NCBI RefSeq assembly: GCF_000422685.1
Contig: NZ_AUGN01000009.1
Span: 1-64,000 of the forward strand
Direction of reading: 5' to 3'
DNA length: 64,000 nt
Source: Flavobacterium gelidilacus DSM 15343
GTDB taxonomy: Bacteria; Bacteroidota; Bacteroidia; Flavobacteriales; Flavobacteriaceae
Shown here in pieces: positions 42,842 through 53,657 of the stretch (positions are counted from its first letter, which is position 1; each line of letters begins with the position of its first letter). The notes under the pieces are model-generated. The model was not told where the DNA came from. It did not search any database and saw nothing but the letters and a program-made list of their open reading frames with translations. Made by a program: the position numbers and the translations under genes.

Positions 42842-44116
42842 CTAAAAAACAAACATCGCTCTTTCTCCCATTAATTGGTTTACTTCATCTGCAACTTGCT
42901 CAATAATATCTTCATCTGTATGATTTGTTAATACTTTATCAATTAAAGCAACAATCGTCTCCATGTCACTTTCGACCATACCTCGCGTTGTAATTGCTGG
43001 TGTTCCAACGCGAATACCTGAAGTTACAAATGGTGATTTATCATCAAACGGAACCATATTTTTGTTTACTGTAATTTCAGCTTTTACTAATGCATTTTCT
43101 GCTTCTTTTCCTGTAATATTTTTATTTCTTAAATCGATTAACATCATGTGGTTATCTGTTCCACCTGAAATAATATCATAATCTCTTTTAACAAATGCTT
43201 CTGCCATTGCTTTAGCATTTTTTTGCACTTGCATTGAGTATCTAAAGAACTCATCTGTTAAAGCTTCTCCAAAGGCAACCGCTTTGGCTGCAATAATATG
43301 CATCAAAGGTCCACCTTGATTTCCTGGAAAAACAGCCATATCTAAAAGATGACTCATCATTCTAATTTCTCCTTTTGGTGTTTTTAAACCCCAAGGATTT
43401 TCAAAATCTTTACCCATCATAATCATTCCGCCTCTTGGTCCACGTAATGTTTTATGGGTTGTTGTTGTAATTATATGACAATGAGGAACAGGATCGTTTA
43501 GTAAACCTTTTGCAATTAAACCAGAAGGGTGAGAAATATCAGCTAATAATAATGCTCCAACAGAATCCGCAATTTCTCTAAATCTTGCAAAATCCATATC
43601 TCTTGAATAAGCAGAAGCACCAGCAATTATCATTTTTGGTTGCTCTTTTGTAGCTATTTCTTGAATTTTATCATAGTTTAAAATTCCAGTTTCTTTTTCA
43701 ACACCGTAAAAAACAGGGTCGTATAATCTTCCTGAAAAGTTAACTGGTGAACCGTGTGTTAAATGTCCTCCGTGAGATAAATCAAAACCTAATATTTTAT
43801 CTCCTGGTTTTAGACAAGCAAAAAATACAGCAGTATTCGCTTGAGAACCACTATGCGGTTGCACGTTTGCGTATTCTGCTCCAAACAAAGCTTTAGCTCT
43901 ATCAATAGCAATTTGTTCAACTATATCTACTACTTCACAACCACCATAATAACGCTTACCAGGATAACCTTCAGCATATTTATTAGTAAGTACAGAACCA
44001 GCAGCTTCCATCACTTGGTCACTGACAAAGTTTTCTGAAGCAATTAATTCAATTCCGTGTATTTGTCTGTCTTGTTCTTCTAGAATAAGGTCAAAAATTT
44101 GTTCGTCGCGTTGCAT
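42842..44116 (-). CDS. glyA: Serine hydroxymethyltransferase
   Basis: A 424-residue PLP enzyme that interconverts serine and glycine and feeds one-carbon units to tetrahydrofolate. The signature is complete: [26 protein letters not shown] near the start (abbreviated [17 protein letters not shown]), [25 protein letters not shown], and the PLP-lysine site [18 protein letters not shown]. The C-terminal region shows [17 protein letters not shown]. It is a single gene, divergent from fahA across 112 bases. Confidence 0.96.
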   Translation of the reverse strand: MQRDEQIFDLILEEQDRQIHGIELIASENFVSDQVMEAAGSVLTNKYAEGYPGKRYYGGCEVVDIVEQIAIDRAKALFGAEYANVQPHSGSQANTAVFFACLKPGDKILGFDLSHGGHLTHGSPVNFSGRLYDPVFYGVEKETGILNYDKIQEIATKEQPKMIIAGASAYSRDMDFARFREIADSVGALLLADISHPSGLIAKGLLNDPVPHCHIITTTTHKTLRGPRGGMIMMGKDFENPWGLKTPKGEIRMMSHLLDMAVFPGNQGGPLMHIIAAKAVAFGEALTDEFFRYSMQVQKNAKAMAEAFVKRDYDIISGGTDNHMMLIDLRNKNITGKEAENALVKAEITVNKNMVPFDDKSPFVTSGIRVGTPAITTRGMVESDMETIVALIDKVLTNHTDEDIIEQVADEVNQLMGERAMFVF

Positions 44117-44228
44117 TGGGTTGAATTTTCGTTAAAGTTTCTTCAAAATTACAAAATTCGTTTGTTAAATTAATAGTAAAGTTTATATTTGGTTAATAAT
44201 TTTTCAACAACAAATCAACAATATACTT

Positions 44229-45512
44229 ATGCCAAATAATGCAAACGACCCAAATAGAAAATCTTGGATTGAAGTTCCTAAAAATAGCGACTTCCCTATT
44301 CAAAATATTCCTTTTGGAGTTTTTATTACAAAAGAAGATGTAATTACTATAGGAACCCGAATTGGAGATTGTGCCATTGATATGGGTGCCCTTCAACAAT
44401 TAGGTTACTTTAATGGTATCGACTTAACAGACGATATGTTTATGCAAGATACGCTGAACGATTTTATTTCAGATGGAAAAAAAACATGGAGGCTTGTTAG
44501 AAATAGATTAGCTGAAATTTTTGACGAAAACAATTCATCGCTAAGAGACAACAAAAAACAAAGAGATGTCGTTATTTTTAAAATGGATGATATAGAAATG
44601 CAATTACCAGTTCAAATTGGTGATTATACGGATTTTTATAGTTCAAAAGAACATGCAACTAACGTTGGAAAGATGTTCCGTGATCCTGAAAACGCTTTGT
44701 TGCCAAACTGGTTACATATCCCCGTAGGGTATCATGGAAGAAGTTCCACAATTGTACCAAGTGGAAAAAATATTAGAAGACCAAATGGTCAAACTATGCC
44801 AGCAGATGCAACAGGACCAGTTTTTGGTCCATCTAAGTTAGTAGATTTTGAGTTAGAAATGGCTTTTATTACTACAGATGCAAATGTTTTAGGAGAACCT
44901 GTTCCAATTGATGAAGCTGAAGACTATATCTTCGGAATGGTTTTATTTAATGATTGGAGTGCAAGAGATATTCAAAAATGGGAATATGTACCATTAGGTC
45001 CTTTCCTAGCTAAAAACTTTGCTTCAACGATTTCTCCTTGGATTGTAACTATGGATGCTTTAGAACCCTTTAAAACTGAAAGTTGTGAGCAATCTCCAGC
45101 TCCAATGAAATATCTTCAACAAAAAGACAAACATACATTTGATATAAATCTTGAAGTTTCTTTACAACCTGAAAATAGTTCTGAAACTGTTATTAGCAAA
45201 TCTAACTTTAAATATATGTATTGGACAATGGCTCAACAATTGGCACATCATACGGTGAATGGTTGTAGAGTAAATTCGGGTGATATGATGGGTTCTGGAA
45301 CAATTTCTGGACCAACACCTGATAGTTTTGGTTCTATGTTAGAATTATCTTGGGGCGGAAAAAATCCAATTAAGTTAAATGATGGTTCTGAACGTAAATT
45401 TATCAATGATAATGATACAGTAATTATGAGAGGTTATTGCCAAAATAAGGAAGTAAGAATCGGTTTTGGGGAATGTGTTGGAAAAATATTACCAGCTTTT
45501 GAAATAAAATAA
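44229..45512 (+). CDS. fahA: Fumarylacetoacetase
   Basis: A 427-residue hydrolase that splits fumarylacetoacetate to fumarate and acetoacetate in tyrosine degradation. The N-terminal SH3-like domain (SWIEVPKNSDFPIQNIPFGV) is followed by the catalytic domain, with DYTDFYSSKEHATNVGKMFR, HIPVGYHGRSSTIVPSG, the metal-binding DFELEMAFI, LFNDWSARDIQKWEYVPLGP, and GDMMGSGTISGP. Length and blocks match the eukaryote-like FAH type. No other tyrosine-degradation gene is in this window. A terminator and then a structured RNA element follow. Confidence 0.95.
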   Translation: MPNNANDPNRKSWIEVPKNSDFPIQNIPFGVFITKEDVITIGTRIGDCAIDMGALQQLGYFNGIDLTDDMFMQDTLNDFISDGKKTWRLVRNRLAEIFDENNSSLRDNKKQRDVVIFKMDDIEMQLPVQIGDYTDFYSSKEHATNVGKMFRDPENALLPNWLHIPVGYHGRSSTIVPSGKNIRRPNGQTMPADATGPVFGPSKLVDFELEMAFITTDANVLGEPVPIDEAEDYIFGMVLFNDWSARDIQKWEYVPLGPFLAKNFASTISPWIVTMDALEPFKTESCEQSPAPMKYLQQKDKHTFDINLEVSLQPENSSETVISKSNFKYMYWTMAQQLAHHTVNGCRVNSGDMMGSGTISGPTPDSFGSMLELSWGGKNPIKLNDGSERKFINDNDTVIMRGYCQNKEVRIGFGECVGKILPAFEIK

Positions 45513-45531
45513 AAATAAATTAATTCAATTA

Positions 45532-45564
45532 AAGTGCTATTCTTAAAAGAATGGCATTTTTTTT
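45532..45564 (+). terminator. Intrinsic terminator of fahA
   Basis: AGTGCTATTCTT pairs imperfectly with AGAATGGCATT and is followed by eight T. Confidence 0.65.
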
Positions 45565-45580
45565 GGATAGACTATATAAA

Positions 45581-45663
45581 TAGCCCTGATGGAAACGGTA
45601 TCCTTTTTTGATTGTTTTGACAAAAACTATAAAAAAAGATATAGTGAACAGCAGGAAATAGCT
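45581..45663 (+). ncRNA. Structured intergenic RNA candidate, Flavo-1-like
   Basis: The sequence runs from TAGCCCTGATGGAAACGGTA to GAACAGCAGGAAATAGCT. TATCCTTTTTT pairs with AAAAAAAGATA (one mismatch), GTTTTGACAAAAAC forms the tip, and CCTG/CAGG closes the base. From memory this matches a conserved intergenic element seen across Flavobacteria and resembles the Flavo-1 RNA motif (function unknown). I have not run a covariance search. It sits between the fahA terminator and a lipoprotein gene. Confidence 0.55.
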
Positions 45664-45721
45664 ACTAAAATTAATTTAGGATAAATACAAAAATATAATA
45701 TATTTGCTAAAACCTCTACTT

Positions 45722-46903
45722 ATGAAAAAAATTACTTTACTAGCATTAACATTATTACTAATTGCCTGTGGATCTGGAAATATTGAAAAATTAATTAGCA
45801 ACGGAAATTATGATACAGCAATCAATAAAGCCATATCTAAATTAAGTAAAAATAAAGACGCTAAAGGAAAACAAGATTATGTCTATTTGTTACAAGAAGT
45901 GTATGCAAAGGCAAATGATCGCGATTTAACTCAAATTGATAGACTAGTTAAAGAAGCTAGTGCGTCAAATTTCGAAAAAGTATATAACTTATATTTAGGG
46001 TTGCAATCTAGACAAGATAAAGTTAATCAAATATTACCTCTAAAATTAATTAAAGAAGGAAGAAATGCAACTTTTAATAGAACTGATTATACAGATGATA
46101 TCATTTCAAGTAAAAATGGTTTATCAAGTTATTTGTATGCAAATTCTATAAAATTATTAGAATCTAAAAATAAAATAGATTTTCGTCAAGCTTATGATGA
46201 TTTGATATATTTAGATAAGTTGAATCCTAACTTTAAAGATGTTCGAAAAAAAATAGATGAAGCCCAATTTAAAGGAACCGATTTTGTTCACGTTTATACA
46301 AAAAATGAAACAAATATGGTAATTCCTGTTCGTTTACAAGATGATTTATTGAATTTTGGGACTTATGGCTTGAATGATAAATGGACCGTCTATCACAATA
46401 ATAAACAAAAAAATATTACATATGATTTTGGCATGTTAGTAAACTTTCGTCAAATAAATATTTCTCCAGAACAAATTAAAGAGAAAGAATTTATCAAGGA
46501 AAAACAAATTAAAGATGGAACAAAAACACTTTTAGATAATAACGGAAACGTAGTAAAAGACAGTTTAGGCAATCCCATAAAAGTAGATAATTTTAAAACT
46601 GTTAAAGTCAATATTTACGAATTTAGACAATTCAAATCAGTACAAGTAACTGCAAAAGTGGATTATGTTGATTATAGAAACAATCAGTTAATTGAGTCTT
46701 TTCCTTTAGCAAGCGAATTTGTATTTGAAAACATTTATTCAACTTTTAATGGCGATAAACGAGCTTGTGAAACCGATTATTATCACTTCTTTGACCAAAG
46801 AGCTGTTCAATTTCCAAGCAACGAACAAATGGTTTTTGATTCTGGCGAAGACTTAAAAGCTAAATTGAAAGATATTATTAGTCGAAATAGATTTAGGAAA
46901 TAA
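45722..46903 (+). CDS. Lipoprotein of unknown function
   Basis: A 393-residue protein from the ATG at 45722. An upstream TTG at 45704 would add six residues before the obvious signal. The lipobox is LLIACGSG, so it is an envelope lipoprotein. The N-terminal 150 residues are helical and repeat-like (ISNGNYDTAINKAISKLSKN, VYLLQEVYAKANDRDL), suggesting TPR-like hairpins. The remainder is a mix of strands (VNIYEFRQFKSVQVTAKVDY). No enzyme motif is seen. It follows the structured RNA element and ends in a perfect 22-bp terminator hairpin. Confidence 0.75.
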   Translation: MKKITLLALTLLLIACGSGNIEKLISNGNYDTAINKAISKLSKNKDAKGKQDYVYLLQEVYAKANDRDLTQIDRLVKEASASNFEKVYNLYLGLQSRQDKVNQILPLKLIKEGRNATFNRTDYTDDIISSKNGLSSYLYANSIKLLESKNKIDFRQAYDDLIYLDKLNPNFKDVRKKIDEAQFKGTDFVHVYTKNETNMVIPVRLQDDLLNFGTYGLNDKWTVYHNNKQKNITYDFGMLVNFRQINISPEQIKEKEFIKEKQIKDGTKTLLDNNGNVVKDSLGNPIKVDNFKTVKVNIYEFRQFKSVQVTAKVDYVDYRNNQLIESFPLASEFVFENIYSTFNGDKRACETDYYHFFDQRAVQFPSNEQMVFDSGEDLKAKLKDIISRNRFRK

Positions 46904-46948
46904 TAAATAATAAACGCTTTCAGTATCTGAAAGCGTTTATTATTTATT
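46902..46948. terminator. Bidirectional terminator, 22-bp perfect stem
   Basis: AATAAATAATAAACGCTTTCAG pairs with 46927-46948 without mismatch across the loop TAT. It separates convergent genes. Confidence 0.9.
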
Positions 46949-46958
46949 TATTATAGAA

Positions 46959-48881
46959 CTAATTATTGAAAAGTTTTTTTAATTCACTATTTCCATTAAT
47001 CATTGTTGTTCTTATTAATAAAATCATCCCGTTAAATGAATTATCAATACTATATTCGGTATTATTAATTAACCTATTTACAAACAATAATCTACCCGAC
47101 AAATCATAAATCTCTATAGTATCTATTTCGATATCAGAACTTAAAAACTCAATTGTATTATTTTTTGTTATGACAACAGAAAACTTATTTTTAAAAAAGT
47201 CTAGAGAAGATAAAACACAAGTTGAATCAAGTCCACCATCAGTAATAGTCCAATTATTAGTACTAATTATATTTTGTTTTGCAAGAGCTCCATTACAATA
47301 CTTGCTATTTCCAGCGCTAAAAATTACATCTGGTTTTAAAGTGAGTGAATTCCATCCTATTAACAATGAATCATAATTAGTGGTAGAAAGTGTGACACCA
47401 GCAAGCATTGATGCCATATTAACTACGTTACTAACATTCCATGAACCAATATTTTGATTGAATTGTGAAGCGGAAAGAAACATACTACTCATGTTTGTAA
47501 CATTAGAAGTATTCCATAAACCAATATTTTGATTAAAAATATTTGCTAATCTAAACATAGAAGACATGTTTGTAACATTTCCTACATTCCAATTTGCAAT
47601 ATTCTGATTAAAAGATGTAGCAGATTGAAACATACTATTCATTAATGTTACATTAGAGGTATTCCATGAACCAATATTCTGATTAAAAGATGTTGCCGAA
47701 TTAAACATTGAAGTCATATTTATAACATTACCAACATTCCAAGAACCTATATTTTGATTAAATGGTGATGATAGGAACATACTACTCATGTTTGTAACAT
47801 TAGCAGTATTCCAAGAACCAATATTCTGATTAAAAGAACTTGCAGTATTAAACATGGAAGACATATTTGTAACATTAACAGTATTCCATGAACCAATATT
47901 TTGATTAAAAGAAGTCGCTAAACGGAACATTGTAGACATATTTGTAACATTTGAAGTATTCCATGAACCAATATCTTGATTAAAGGATATTGCAGAAAGA
48001 AACATATTACTCATGTTTATAACTTCACCTGTATTCCAAGAACCAATATTCTGATTGAATAAAGTTGCTGATTGAAACATGCTATTCATCGTTTTAACAT
48101 TGGAAGTATTCCATGAACTAATATTTTGATCAAATAATGTTGCAGATTGAAACATTCCATTCATAAATGTAACATTAGAAGTATTCCATGAACTAATATC
48201 TTGATTAAAAGAGCTAGCCAAAAGAAACATAGAAGACATATTTATAACATTACCTGTATTCCAAGAACCTATATTTTGATTGAATGATGTTGCTGATTGG
48301 AACATACTACTCATATTTGTAACATTAGATGTATTCCATGAACTTATATCTTGATTAAATAATAAGGCTGAAAGAAACATACTACTCATATTTGTAACTG
48401 TACTAGTATTCCAAGAACCAATATCTTGATTTAAAGAAAAGGCATTTCTAAACATTCCAGACATGTTAGTAACTAGACTTAAGTCTGGTGTATCCGCAGC
48501 ATTCACAATCAAATTAGAGCAACCATAAAAAGCATTTAACATTGAAGTCCATTGAACACTACCCCATTGCTCCACTGATAGTATTTTTTGTCTATCCCCA
48601 GAATTATTAAAGTAAATTCTTGGGAAATTTCCAGAAATTGCTATTGTATACGTTCCTGGTGCAGAATAAGAATGAGTTATATTACCAGTGACTGCCATAT
48701 CATCAAAAACACCATCATTTTCCCAATCCACATTATAACTATAACCCAATCCAATTGTGGGAATAGTAACTTCATTTGAAGCAGAAACACCTAAGTTGTC
48801 TGTTTTCCAAGTAGTTATAAAATTTTGAGCTGTAAGAACAGAAGAGGCTAAAATAAAAACTAGTAGTAGTTTTGTTTTCAT
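46959..48881 (-). CDS. BspA-like surface protein with 14 DUF285 repeats
   Basis: A 640-residue protein from the ATG at 48881, which starts the signal peptide ([15 protein letters not shown]). An ATG at 48893 would add four residues. Residues about 45-90 resemble a PKD-like domain ([15 protein letters not shown]). Residues 149 to about 498 are fourteen units of about 25 residues with the pattern [20 protein letters not shown], the DUF285/BspA-like repeat. The last 75 residues look like a T9SS sorting domain ([17 protein letters not shown], ending LKKLFNN). It is probably a cell-surface adhesin or matrix protein. A single gene. Confidence 0.88.
   Translation of the reverse strand: MKTKLLLVFILASSVLTAQNFITTWKTDNLGVSASNEVTIPTIGLGYSYNVDWENDGVFDDMAVTGNITHSYSAPGTYTIAISGNFPRIYFNNSGDRQKILSVEQWGSVQWTSMLNAFYGCSNLIVNAADTPDLSLVTNMSGMFRNAFSLNQDIGSWNTSTVTNMSSMFLSALLFNQDISSWNTSNVTNMSSMFQSATSFNQNIGSWNTGNVINMSSMFLLASSFNQDISSWNTSNVTFMNGMFQSATLFDQNISSWNTSNVKTMNSMFQSATLFNQNIGSWNTGEVINMSNMFLSAISFNQDIGSWNTSNVTNMSTMFRLATSFNQNIGSWNTVNVTNMSSMFNTASSFNQNIGSWNTANVTNMSSMFLSSPFNQNIGSWNVGNVINMTSMFNSATSFNQNIGSWNTSNVTLMNSMFQSATSFNQNIANWNVGNVTNMSSMFRLANIFNQNIGLWNTSNVTNMSSMFLSASQFNQNIGSWNVSNVVNMASMLAGVTLSTTNYDSLLIGWNSLTLKPDVIFSAGNSKYCNGALAKQNIISTNNWTITDGGLDSTCVLSSLDFFKNKFSVVITKNNTIEFLSSDIEIDTIEIYDLSGRLLFVNRLINNTEYSIDNSFNGMILLIRTTMINGNSELKKLFNN
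47387..48437 (-). repeat. Fourteen tandem 75-bp coding repeats
   Basis: In-frame repeats that encode the DUF285 units. One unit, with the sequence LSSPFNQN, is one codon shorter. Neighbouring units are similar at the DNA level, so copy number is likely to vary. Confidence 0.9.
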
Positions 48882-49001
48882 AAAATGAATCATTAAATTA
48901 TGACAAATATATTAAGAAAACTAATATCTTTTTATTTTTTTAACTTAATTAATTTTTAAAAATCAAAACAAACTTAAAATATTAATGATAAACATATTAT
49001 A

Positions 49002-49400
49002 CTATAAAAACTGCTTCAAATCATGAGCATCTATTCCATCATGAGTGGAAGTAAAAACAGCTTTACCATTTCTAACTACAATAATCTGTGGAGATTGATG
49101 TTGCACATTATAACGATGAGCCATTTCATTTGAAATATCTCTATGATTTAATAAATCCAATAAATACCAATCAATTTTATTTTCATCATAATTAAATTCA
49201 GCATCAAATCTTTTTAAAGCAAAACGACTAATACTACAACGTGTACTGTGTTTAAAAAGTACCACCGGTTTTGTTTGTGAAATTGCATCCACTTCATCCA
49301 ATAATTTTACATCATCTAAAGTATAAAACTTCGGTTCTACTTTATTTTCATTCTTTTCTTCTGGAGCGCTTCCTCCGAATATTTTATCTAAAAATCCCAT
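49002..49400 (-). CDS. ytxJ: Bacillithiol-system thioredoxin-like protein YtxJ
   Basis: A 132-residue thioredoxin-fold protein of the YtxJ (DUF2847) family, proposed to remove bacillithiol from proteins. The active-site region reads FKHSTRCSISRFALKRF, with the single Cys of the TRCSIS motif, and the C-terminal half has HQSPQIIVVRNGKAVFTSTH (cis-Pro loop) and the typical THDGIDAHDL. The short N-terminal FLDKIFGG segment is common in the family. It is divergent from clpB. It links functionally to bshB1 at 12365. Confidence 0.9.
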   Translation of the reverse strand: MGFLDKIFGGSAPEEKNENKVEPKFYTLDDVKLLDEVDAISQTKPVVLFKHSTRCSISRFALKRFDAEFNYDENKIDWYLLDLLNHRDISNEMAHRYNVQHQSPQIIVVRNGKAVFTSTHDGIDAHDLKQFL

Positions 49401-49416
49401 TTTTGTCGTTATTTAA

Positions 49417-49479
49417 GACATTTTGACCGCTCAACATGATAATTATCAGTTAAAATCAGTCATTTTGTCGCTACCTTTG
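49417..49479. promoter_or_regulatory. Paired motif in the ytxJ-clpB divergent region
   Basis: AGACATTTTGACCGCT and AGTCATTTTGTCGCT are two related copies about 40 bases apart. TACCTTTG (49472-49479), a TAnnTTTG-like element, follows the second and points toward clpB. Whether the motif mediates heat-shock control is not known from sequence. Confidence 0.35.
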
Positions 49480-49572
49480 TTAAGGTACATTTATTGAATT
49501 GTACATTGCAAATATAAAACAAATTAGCTTATTCATTTGTAAGTAATCTAACAGATTAAAAAATAAAAATAT

Positions 49573-52161
49573 ATGAACTTAAATAATTTAACCATTAAAT
49601 CGCAAGAAGCTTTGCAACAAGCTCAGCAAATTGCACAGAGTCTAGGCCATCAACAAATAGAAAATGAACACATTTTTAAAGGTTTATTAGAAGTTGATGA
49701 AAATGTTACACCATTTATTTTAAAAAAACTAAATGTAAATGTTGACCTTTTCAAAAAAGTATTAGACAGTACATTACAAAGTTTTCCAAAAGTAACAGGT
49801 GGCGAAATTCAATTGTCTCGTGATGCATCTTATATGCTAAACGAAGCCATTGCTATTGCTAAAAAAATGAAAGATGAATATGTTTCCATCGAACATTTAA
49901 TAGTAGCTATTTTCAAATCAAAAAGTAAAGTTGCTCAAATTTTAAAAGACCAAGGTGTGACTGAAAAAGGGTTAGAAAGTGCTATTGCCGAATTAAGAAA
50001 AGGAGAACGAGTTACCTCAGCTTCTGCTGAAGAAACGTATAATGCCTTAAATAAATATGCAAAAAACTTAAACGAATTAGCCAAAAGCGGAAAACTAGAT
50101 CCAGTAATTGGTCGTGATGAAGAAATTCGTAGAGTATTACAAATCTTAACAAGAAGAACTAAAAACAACCCAATGTTAGTGGGTGAACCTGGTGTTGGTA
50201 AAACAGCTATTGCAGAAGGTTTAGCACACAGAATTGTAGATGGTGATGTGCCTGAAAATCTAAAAGATAAAATCGTTTTTTCTTTAGATATGGGTGCTTT
50301 AATCGCTGGTGCAAAATTCAAAGGAGAATTTGAAGAACGTTTAAAAGCCGTAGTTAAAGAAGTAACTTCTGCTGAAGGTGATATTGTCTTATTTATTGAT
50401 GAAATTCACACTTTAGTAGGTGCTGGTGGCGGTGAAGGTGCAATGGATGCAGCCAATATTCTAAAACCTGCTTTAGCGCGTGGAGAACTTCGTGCCATTG
50501 GCGCAACTACTTTAGATGAATATCAAAAATATTTTGAAAAAGACAAAGCCTTAGAAAGACGTTTCCAAAAAATAATTGTGGACGAACCTGATACTGAAAG
50601 TGCCATTTCAATTTTACGTGGAATCAAAGAAAAATACGAAACGCATCATAAAGTCCGAATTCAAGATGATGCAATTATTGCAGCTGTCGAATTATCACAA
50701 CGATACATCACCAATCGTTTTCTTCCTGATAAAGCAATTGACTTAATGGATGAAGCAGCTTCTAAATTGCGTATGGAAATCAATTCAAAACCAGAAGAAT
50801 TAGATGTTTTGGATAGAAAAATTATGCAGTTGGAAATCGAAATTGAAGCCATAAAAAGAGAAAATGACGAAACAAAACTAAAAGGACTTGGTTTAGATTT
50901 AGCCAACTTAAAGGAAGAACGCAACGAAATGTACAGCAGATGGAAAGCTGAAAAAGACGTTGTAGATAACATTCAAAGTGTAAAACAAGATATTGAAGAT
51001 TTAAAACAAGAAGCTGAACAAGCCGAACGAAATGGTGATTACGGAAAAGTAGCCGAAATTCGTTACGGAAAAATCAAAGAAGCTCAAGAAAATCTAGATG
51101 CTTTACAAGTTCAATTAGCCGAAAATCAATCCGAAAACTCCTTAATAAAAGAAGAAGTTACTCGTGAAGATATTGCGGAAGTTGTAGCCAAATGGACTGG
51201 TATTCCAGTAATGAAAATGCTTCAAGGTGAACGAGAAAAACTATTGAATTTAGAAAACGAATTACACAAACGTGTTGTTGGTCAACAAGAAGCTATTGTA
51301 GCAGTTAGTGATGCGGTTCGAAGAAGTCGTGCTGGTTTACAAGACATGAAAAAACCAATTGGTTCGTTCTTATTCTTAGGAACAACTGGTGTCGGAAAAA
51401 CCGAGTTAGCCAAAGCTTTAGCTGAATATTTATTCGATGATGAAAGTGCTTTAACGCGAATTGACATGAGTGAATACCAAGAACGCCATAGTGTGAGTCG
51501 TTTAGTGGGTGCACCTCCAGGATATGTAGGCTATGATGAAGGAGGACAATTGACAGAAGCTGTTCGAAGAAAACCTTATTCTGTGATTTTGTTAGACGAA
51601 ATTGAAAAAGCACATCCAGATACCTTTAATATCTTATTGCAATTATTAGATGAAGGTCGTTTAACGGATAACAAAGGAAGAACTGCCGATTTTAAAAATA
51701 CAATTATCATCATGACTTCTAATATGGGAAGCGATATTATCCAAGAGAAATTTGATAATTTAAAAGGCAGTATTGAAGCAGCAACAGAATCTGCAAAAGT
51801 TGAAGTTCTTGGTTTATTAAAACAAACTGTTCGACCTGAATTTATAAACCGTATTGATGAAATTGTATTGTTCACACCTTTAACTAATGCAAATATTAGA
51901 GAAATTGTCGGCATTCAGTTAAAAGGAGTAACTAAAATGTTAGCTCATCAACAAATAACTCTTGATGCTACACCAGAAGCTATAGATTACTTAGCTGAAA
52001 AAGGATTTGATCCACAATATGGAGCAAGACCAGTTAAAAGAGTTATTCAAAGAGAAGTTTTAAATGAATTATCTAAAGATATTTTATCCGGAAAAATTAC
52101 AACTGATAGTATAATATTATTAGATGCTTTCGACGGTCAATTAGTTTTTAGAAATAAATAA
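49573..52161 (+). CDS. clpB: ATP-dependent disaggregase ClpB
   Basis: An 862-residue Hsp100 chaperone that rescues aggregated proteins together with DnaK. The N-terminal repeat domain (to about 145) begins [20 protein letters not shown]. The first AAA+ module has Walker A GEPGVGKT and Walker [11 protein letters not shown]. The middle coiled-coil domain (about 405-520) distinguishes ClpB from ClpA and ClpC. The second AAA+ module has GTTGVGKT and [13 protein letters not shown], and the end shows [14 protein letters not shown]. There is no IGF/L loop for ClpP binding. It is a lone gene with a strong terminator. Confidence 0.97.
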   Translation: MNLNNLTIKSQEALQQAQQIAQSLGHQQIENEHIFKGLLEVDENVTPFILKKLNVNVDLFKKVLDSTLQSFPKVTGGEIQLSRDASYMLNEAIAIAKKMKDEYVSIEHLIVAIFKSKSKVAQILKDQGVTEKGLESAIAELRKGERVTSASAEETYNALNKYAKNLNELAKSGKLDPVIGRDEEIRRVLQILTRRTKNNPMLVGEPGVGKTAIAEGLAHRIVDGDVPENLKDKIVFSLDMGALIAGAKFKGEFEERLKAVVKEVTSAEGDIVLFIDEIHTLVGAGGGEGAMDAANILKPALARGELRAIGATTLDEYQKYFEKDKALERRFQKIIVDEPDTESAISILRGIKEKYETHHKVRIQDDAIIAAVELSQRYITNRFLPDKAIDLMDEAASKLRMEINSKPEELDVLDRKIMQLEIEIEAIKRENDETKLKGLGLDLANLKEERNEMYSRWKAEKDVVDNIQSVKQDIEDLKQEAEQAERNGDYGKVAEIRYGKIKEAQENLDALQVQLAENQSENSLIKEEVTREDIAEVVAKWTGIPVMKMLQGEREKLLNLENELHKRVVGQQEAIVAVSDAVRRSRAGLQDMKKPIGSFLFLGTTGVGKTELAKALAEYLFDDESALTRIDMSEYQERHSVSRLVGAPPGYVGYDEGGQLTEAVRRKPYSVILLDEIEKAHPDTFNILLQLLDEGRLTDNKGRTADFKNTIIIMTSNMGSDIIQEKFDNLKGSIEAATESAKVEVLGLLKQTVRPEFINRIDEIVLFTPLTNANIREIVGIQLKGVTKMLAHQQITLDATPEAIDYLAEKGFDPQYGARPVKRVIQREVLNELSKDILSGKITTDSIILLDAFDGQLVFRNK

Positions 52162-52229
52162 ATTATTTTTCAGAATAAGTATGTAGTATTAATATGATAT
52201 CGATTTTGCTTACATAATTTAACTAAAAA

Positions 52230-52261
52230 ACACCCTGCATTTAAATTGAATGCAGGGTGTT
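52230..52261 (+). terminator. Intrinsic terminator of clpB
   Basis: ACACCCTGCATT pairs perfectly with AATGCAGGGTGT across a short loop and is followed by T-rich sequence. The rest of the gap to 52448 shows no gene. Confidence 0.87.
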
Positions 52262-52448
52262 TTATTTTATCTGTATAGTTCATATAAATTAACTTAAATT
52301 TATTTTCTAGACTACATAATTTTTTTAATAGGGAAACAAAGAATTAAGTATTTTAAAACTATAAATAAGATAAGGTTTAATCATACTTTATGAACTCAGT
52401 TTATTAGTCTACTTTTACTTAAAACAATAAACACTGTAAATTAAGATC

Positions 52449-53549
52449 ATGGCTATAAAACCGACACGGCAAGATAAGATTTGTCAAAATTGTGATAGTG
52501 AAGTACATGAGCGTTTTTGTCCCAAATGCGGACAAGAAAATATTGAAACACGAAAAAGCTTTAGGCATATTTTTAGTCATTTTCTGAAAGATTTTACCCA
52601 TTATGATAACAAATTTTGGAAAACAATCTTTTATTTGTTTTTCAAACCAGCTGCCTTATCTAAAGCTTATATTTCTGGCAAACGGTTGCGTTATTTAGAC
52701 CCTTTTCGTCTCTATATTTTTATCAGTTTTATCACTTTCATTTCTTTATCCTTGTTTGCTAAATCAAGCACAAAAAACGAGAATAAACAGCAAGTAACAC
52801 TACTAAAAGAAAATAATATTCCTTCTATTGATTCCCTACATATTCAAGAAAAAGGTATTAATGGGTTAACCAAAATTGGGCTAATTACACAGAAAAATAA
52901 TGATACGATCATGAAGATTATAAAAGAGTCTGATGTGACATATCCAAAAGAAATTCACTCTAAAGAGAATAACGATAAAGGTCTTTTTAAACTAGGCTAT
53001 AAAAATTTAGCAGAATTAGATTCACTTCAAAAGAATGGTTCAGAAAACTTACAAGAGAACACAACTAAATATTGGTTTCTAAAGAAATGGCTCAGTGTTG
53101 AAGAAGAACGAACAGAAAAAGAGATTTTTACGGATTTTAAATTATCATTCAGTAAGAATTTCCCTAAAGTACTATTCTTATATCTACCCGTTTTTGCTTT
53201 TATTTTATATCTTTTTCATGATAAAAAGCGCTGGTTTTATTTTGACCATGGCATCTTTACTTTGCATTATTTTTCTTTTTTACTTTTGATGGCATTAGTG
53301 CTTTTCTTTATTGATAAACTAAAACCCCTGGCAGAAATCTATCCAAATATTGGATGGCTACATTTTGGCTTAAAGGTTTTGGGGTTTGTTTATATGTTTT
53401 ATTACTTTTTTCCAGCCCATCGCCTCTTTTATGGTGATAAATTTTTTCTTTCATTTTTTAAGAGTAGTTTAGTTTATATCATCAATATCATTTTATTTAG
53501 CATTTTGATGATTGCGTTTAGTTTATATACTTTTTTAAATTTACACTAA
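52449..53549 (+). CDS. DUF3667-family membrane protein with zinc ribbon
   Basis: A 366-residue protein. The N-terminus is a zinc-ribbon (CQNCDSEVHERFCPKCGQ), followed by the DUF3667 signature (SFRHIFSHFLKDFTHYDNKF, then LFFKPAALSKAYISGKRLRY) and a membrane helix near 95-115 (LYIFISFITFISLSLFAKS). A hydrophilic middle (about 120-230) is followed by four more hydrophobic segments (FLYLPVFAFILYLF, HYFSFLLLMALVLFFID, FGLKVLGFVYMFYYFF, VYIINIILFSILMIAFSLY). The function of the family is not known. It lies 109 bases before the histidine kinase gene on the same strand. Confidence 0.85.
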   Translation: MAIKPTRQDKICQNCDSEVHERFCPKCGQENIETRKSFRHIFSHFLKDFTHYDNKFWKTIFYLFFKPAALSKAYISGKRLRYLDPFRLYIFISFITFISLSLFAKSSTKNENKQQVTLLKENNIPSIDSLHIQEKGINGLTKIGLITQKNNDTIMKIIKESDVTYPKEIHSKENNDKGLFKLGYKNLAELDSLQKNGSENLQENTTKYWFLKKWLSVEEERTEKEIFTDFKLSFSKNFPKVLFLYLPVFAFILYLFHDKKRWFYFDHGIFTLHYFSFLLLMALVLFFIDKLKPLAEIYPNIGWLHFGLKVLGFVYMFYYFFPAHRLFYGDKFFLSFFKSSLVYIINIILFSILMIAFSLYTFLNLH

Positions 53550-53657
53550 AAAATAAAACATATCATTACTTGCAGTATCTTTAACGACTTTAAAAAAAAA
53601 TAATTCATTTCTATTCAAGTATTTTTTCTCAGATTGAAAAACAAATAAAACTATGTT

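Noticed and set aside
47387..48437. Regular 75-bp repeats considered as a CRISPR array
   Set aside because: The repeats are in frame, encode DUF285 units and have no unique spacers. There are no cas genes.
49935..50321. 128-codon antisense frame in clpB
   Set aside because: clpB is complete and conserved here, and the antisense frame has no domain or ribosome site.
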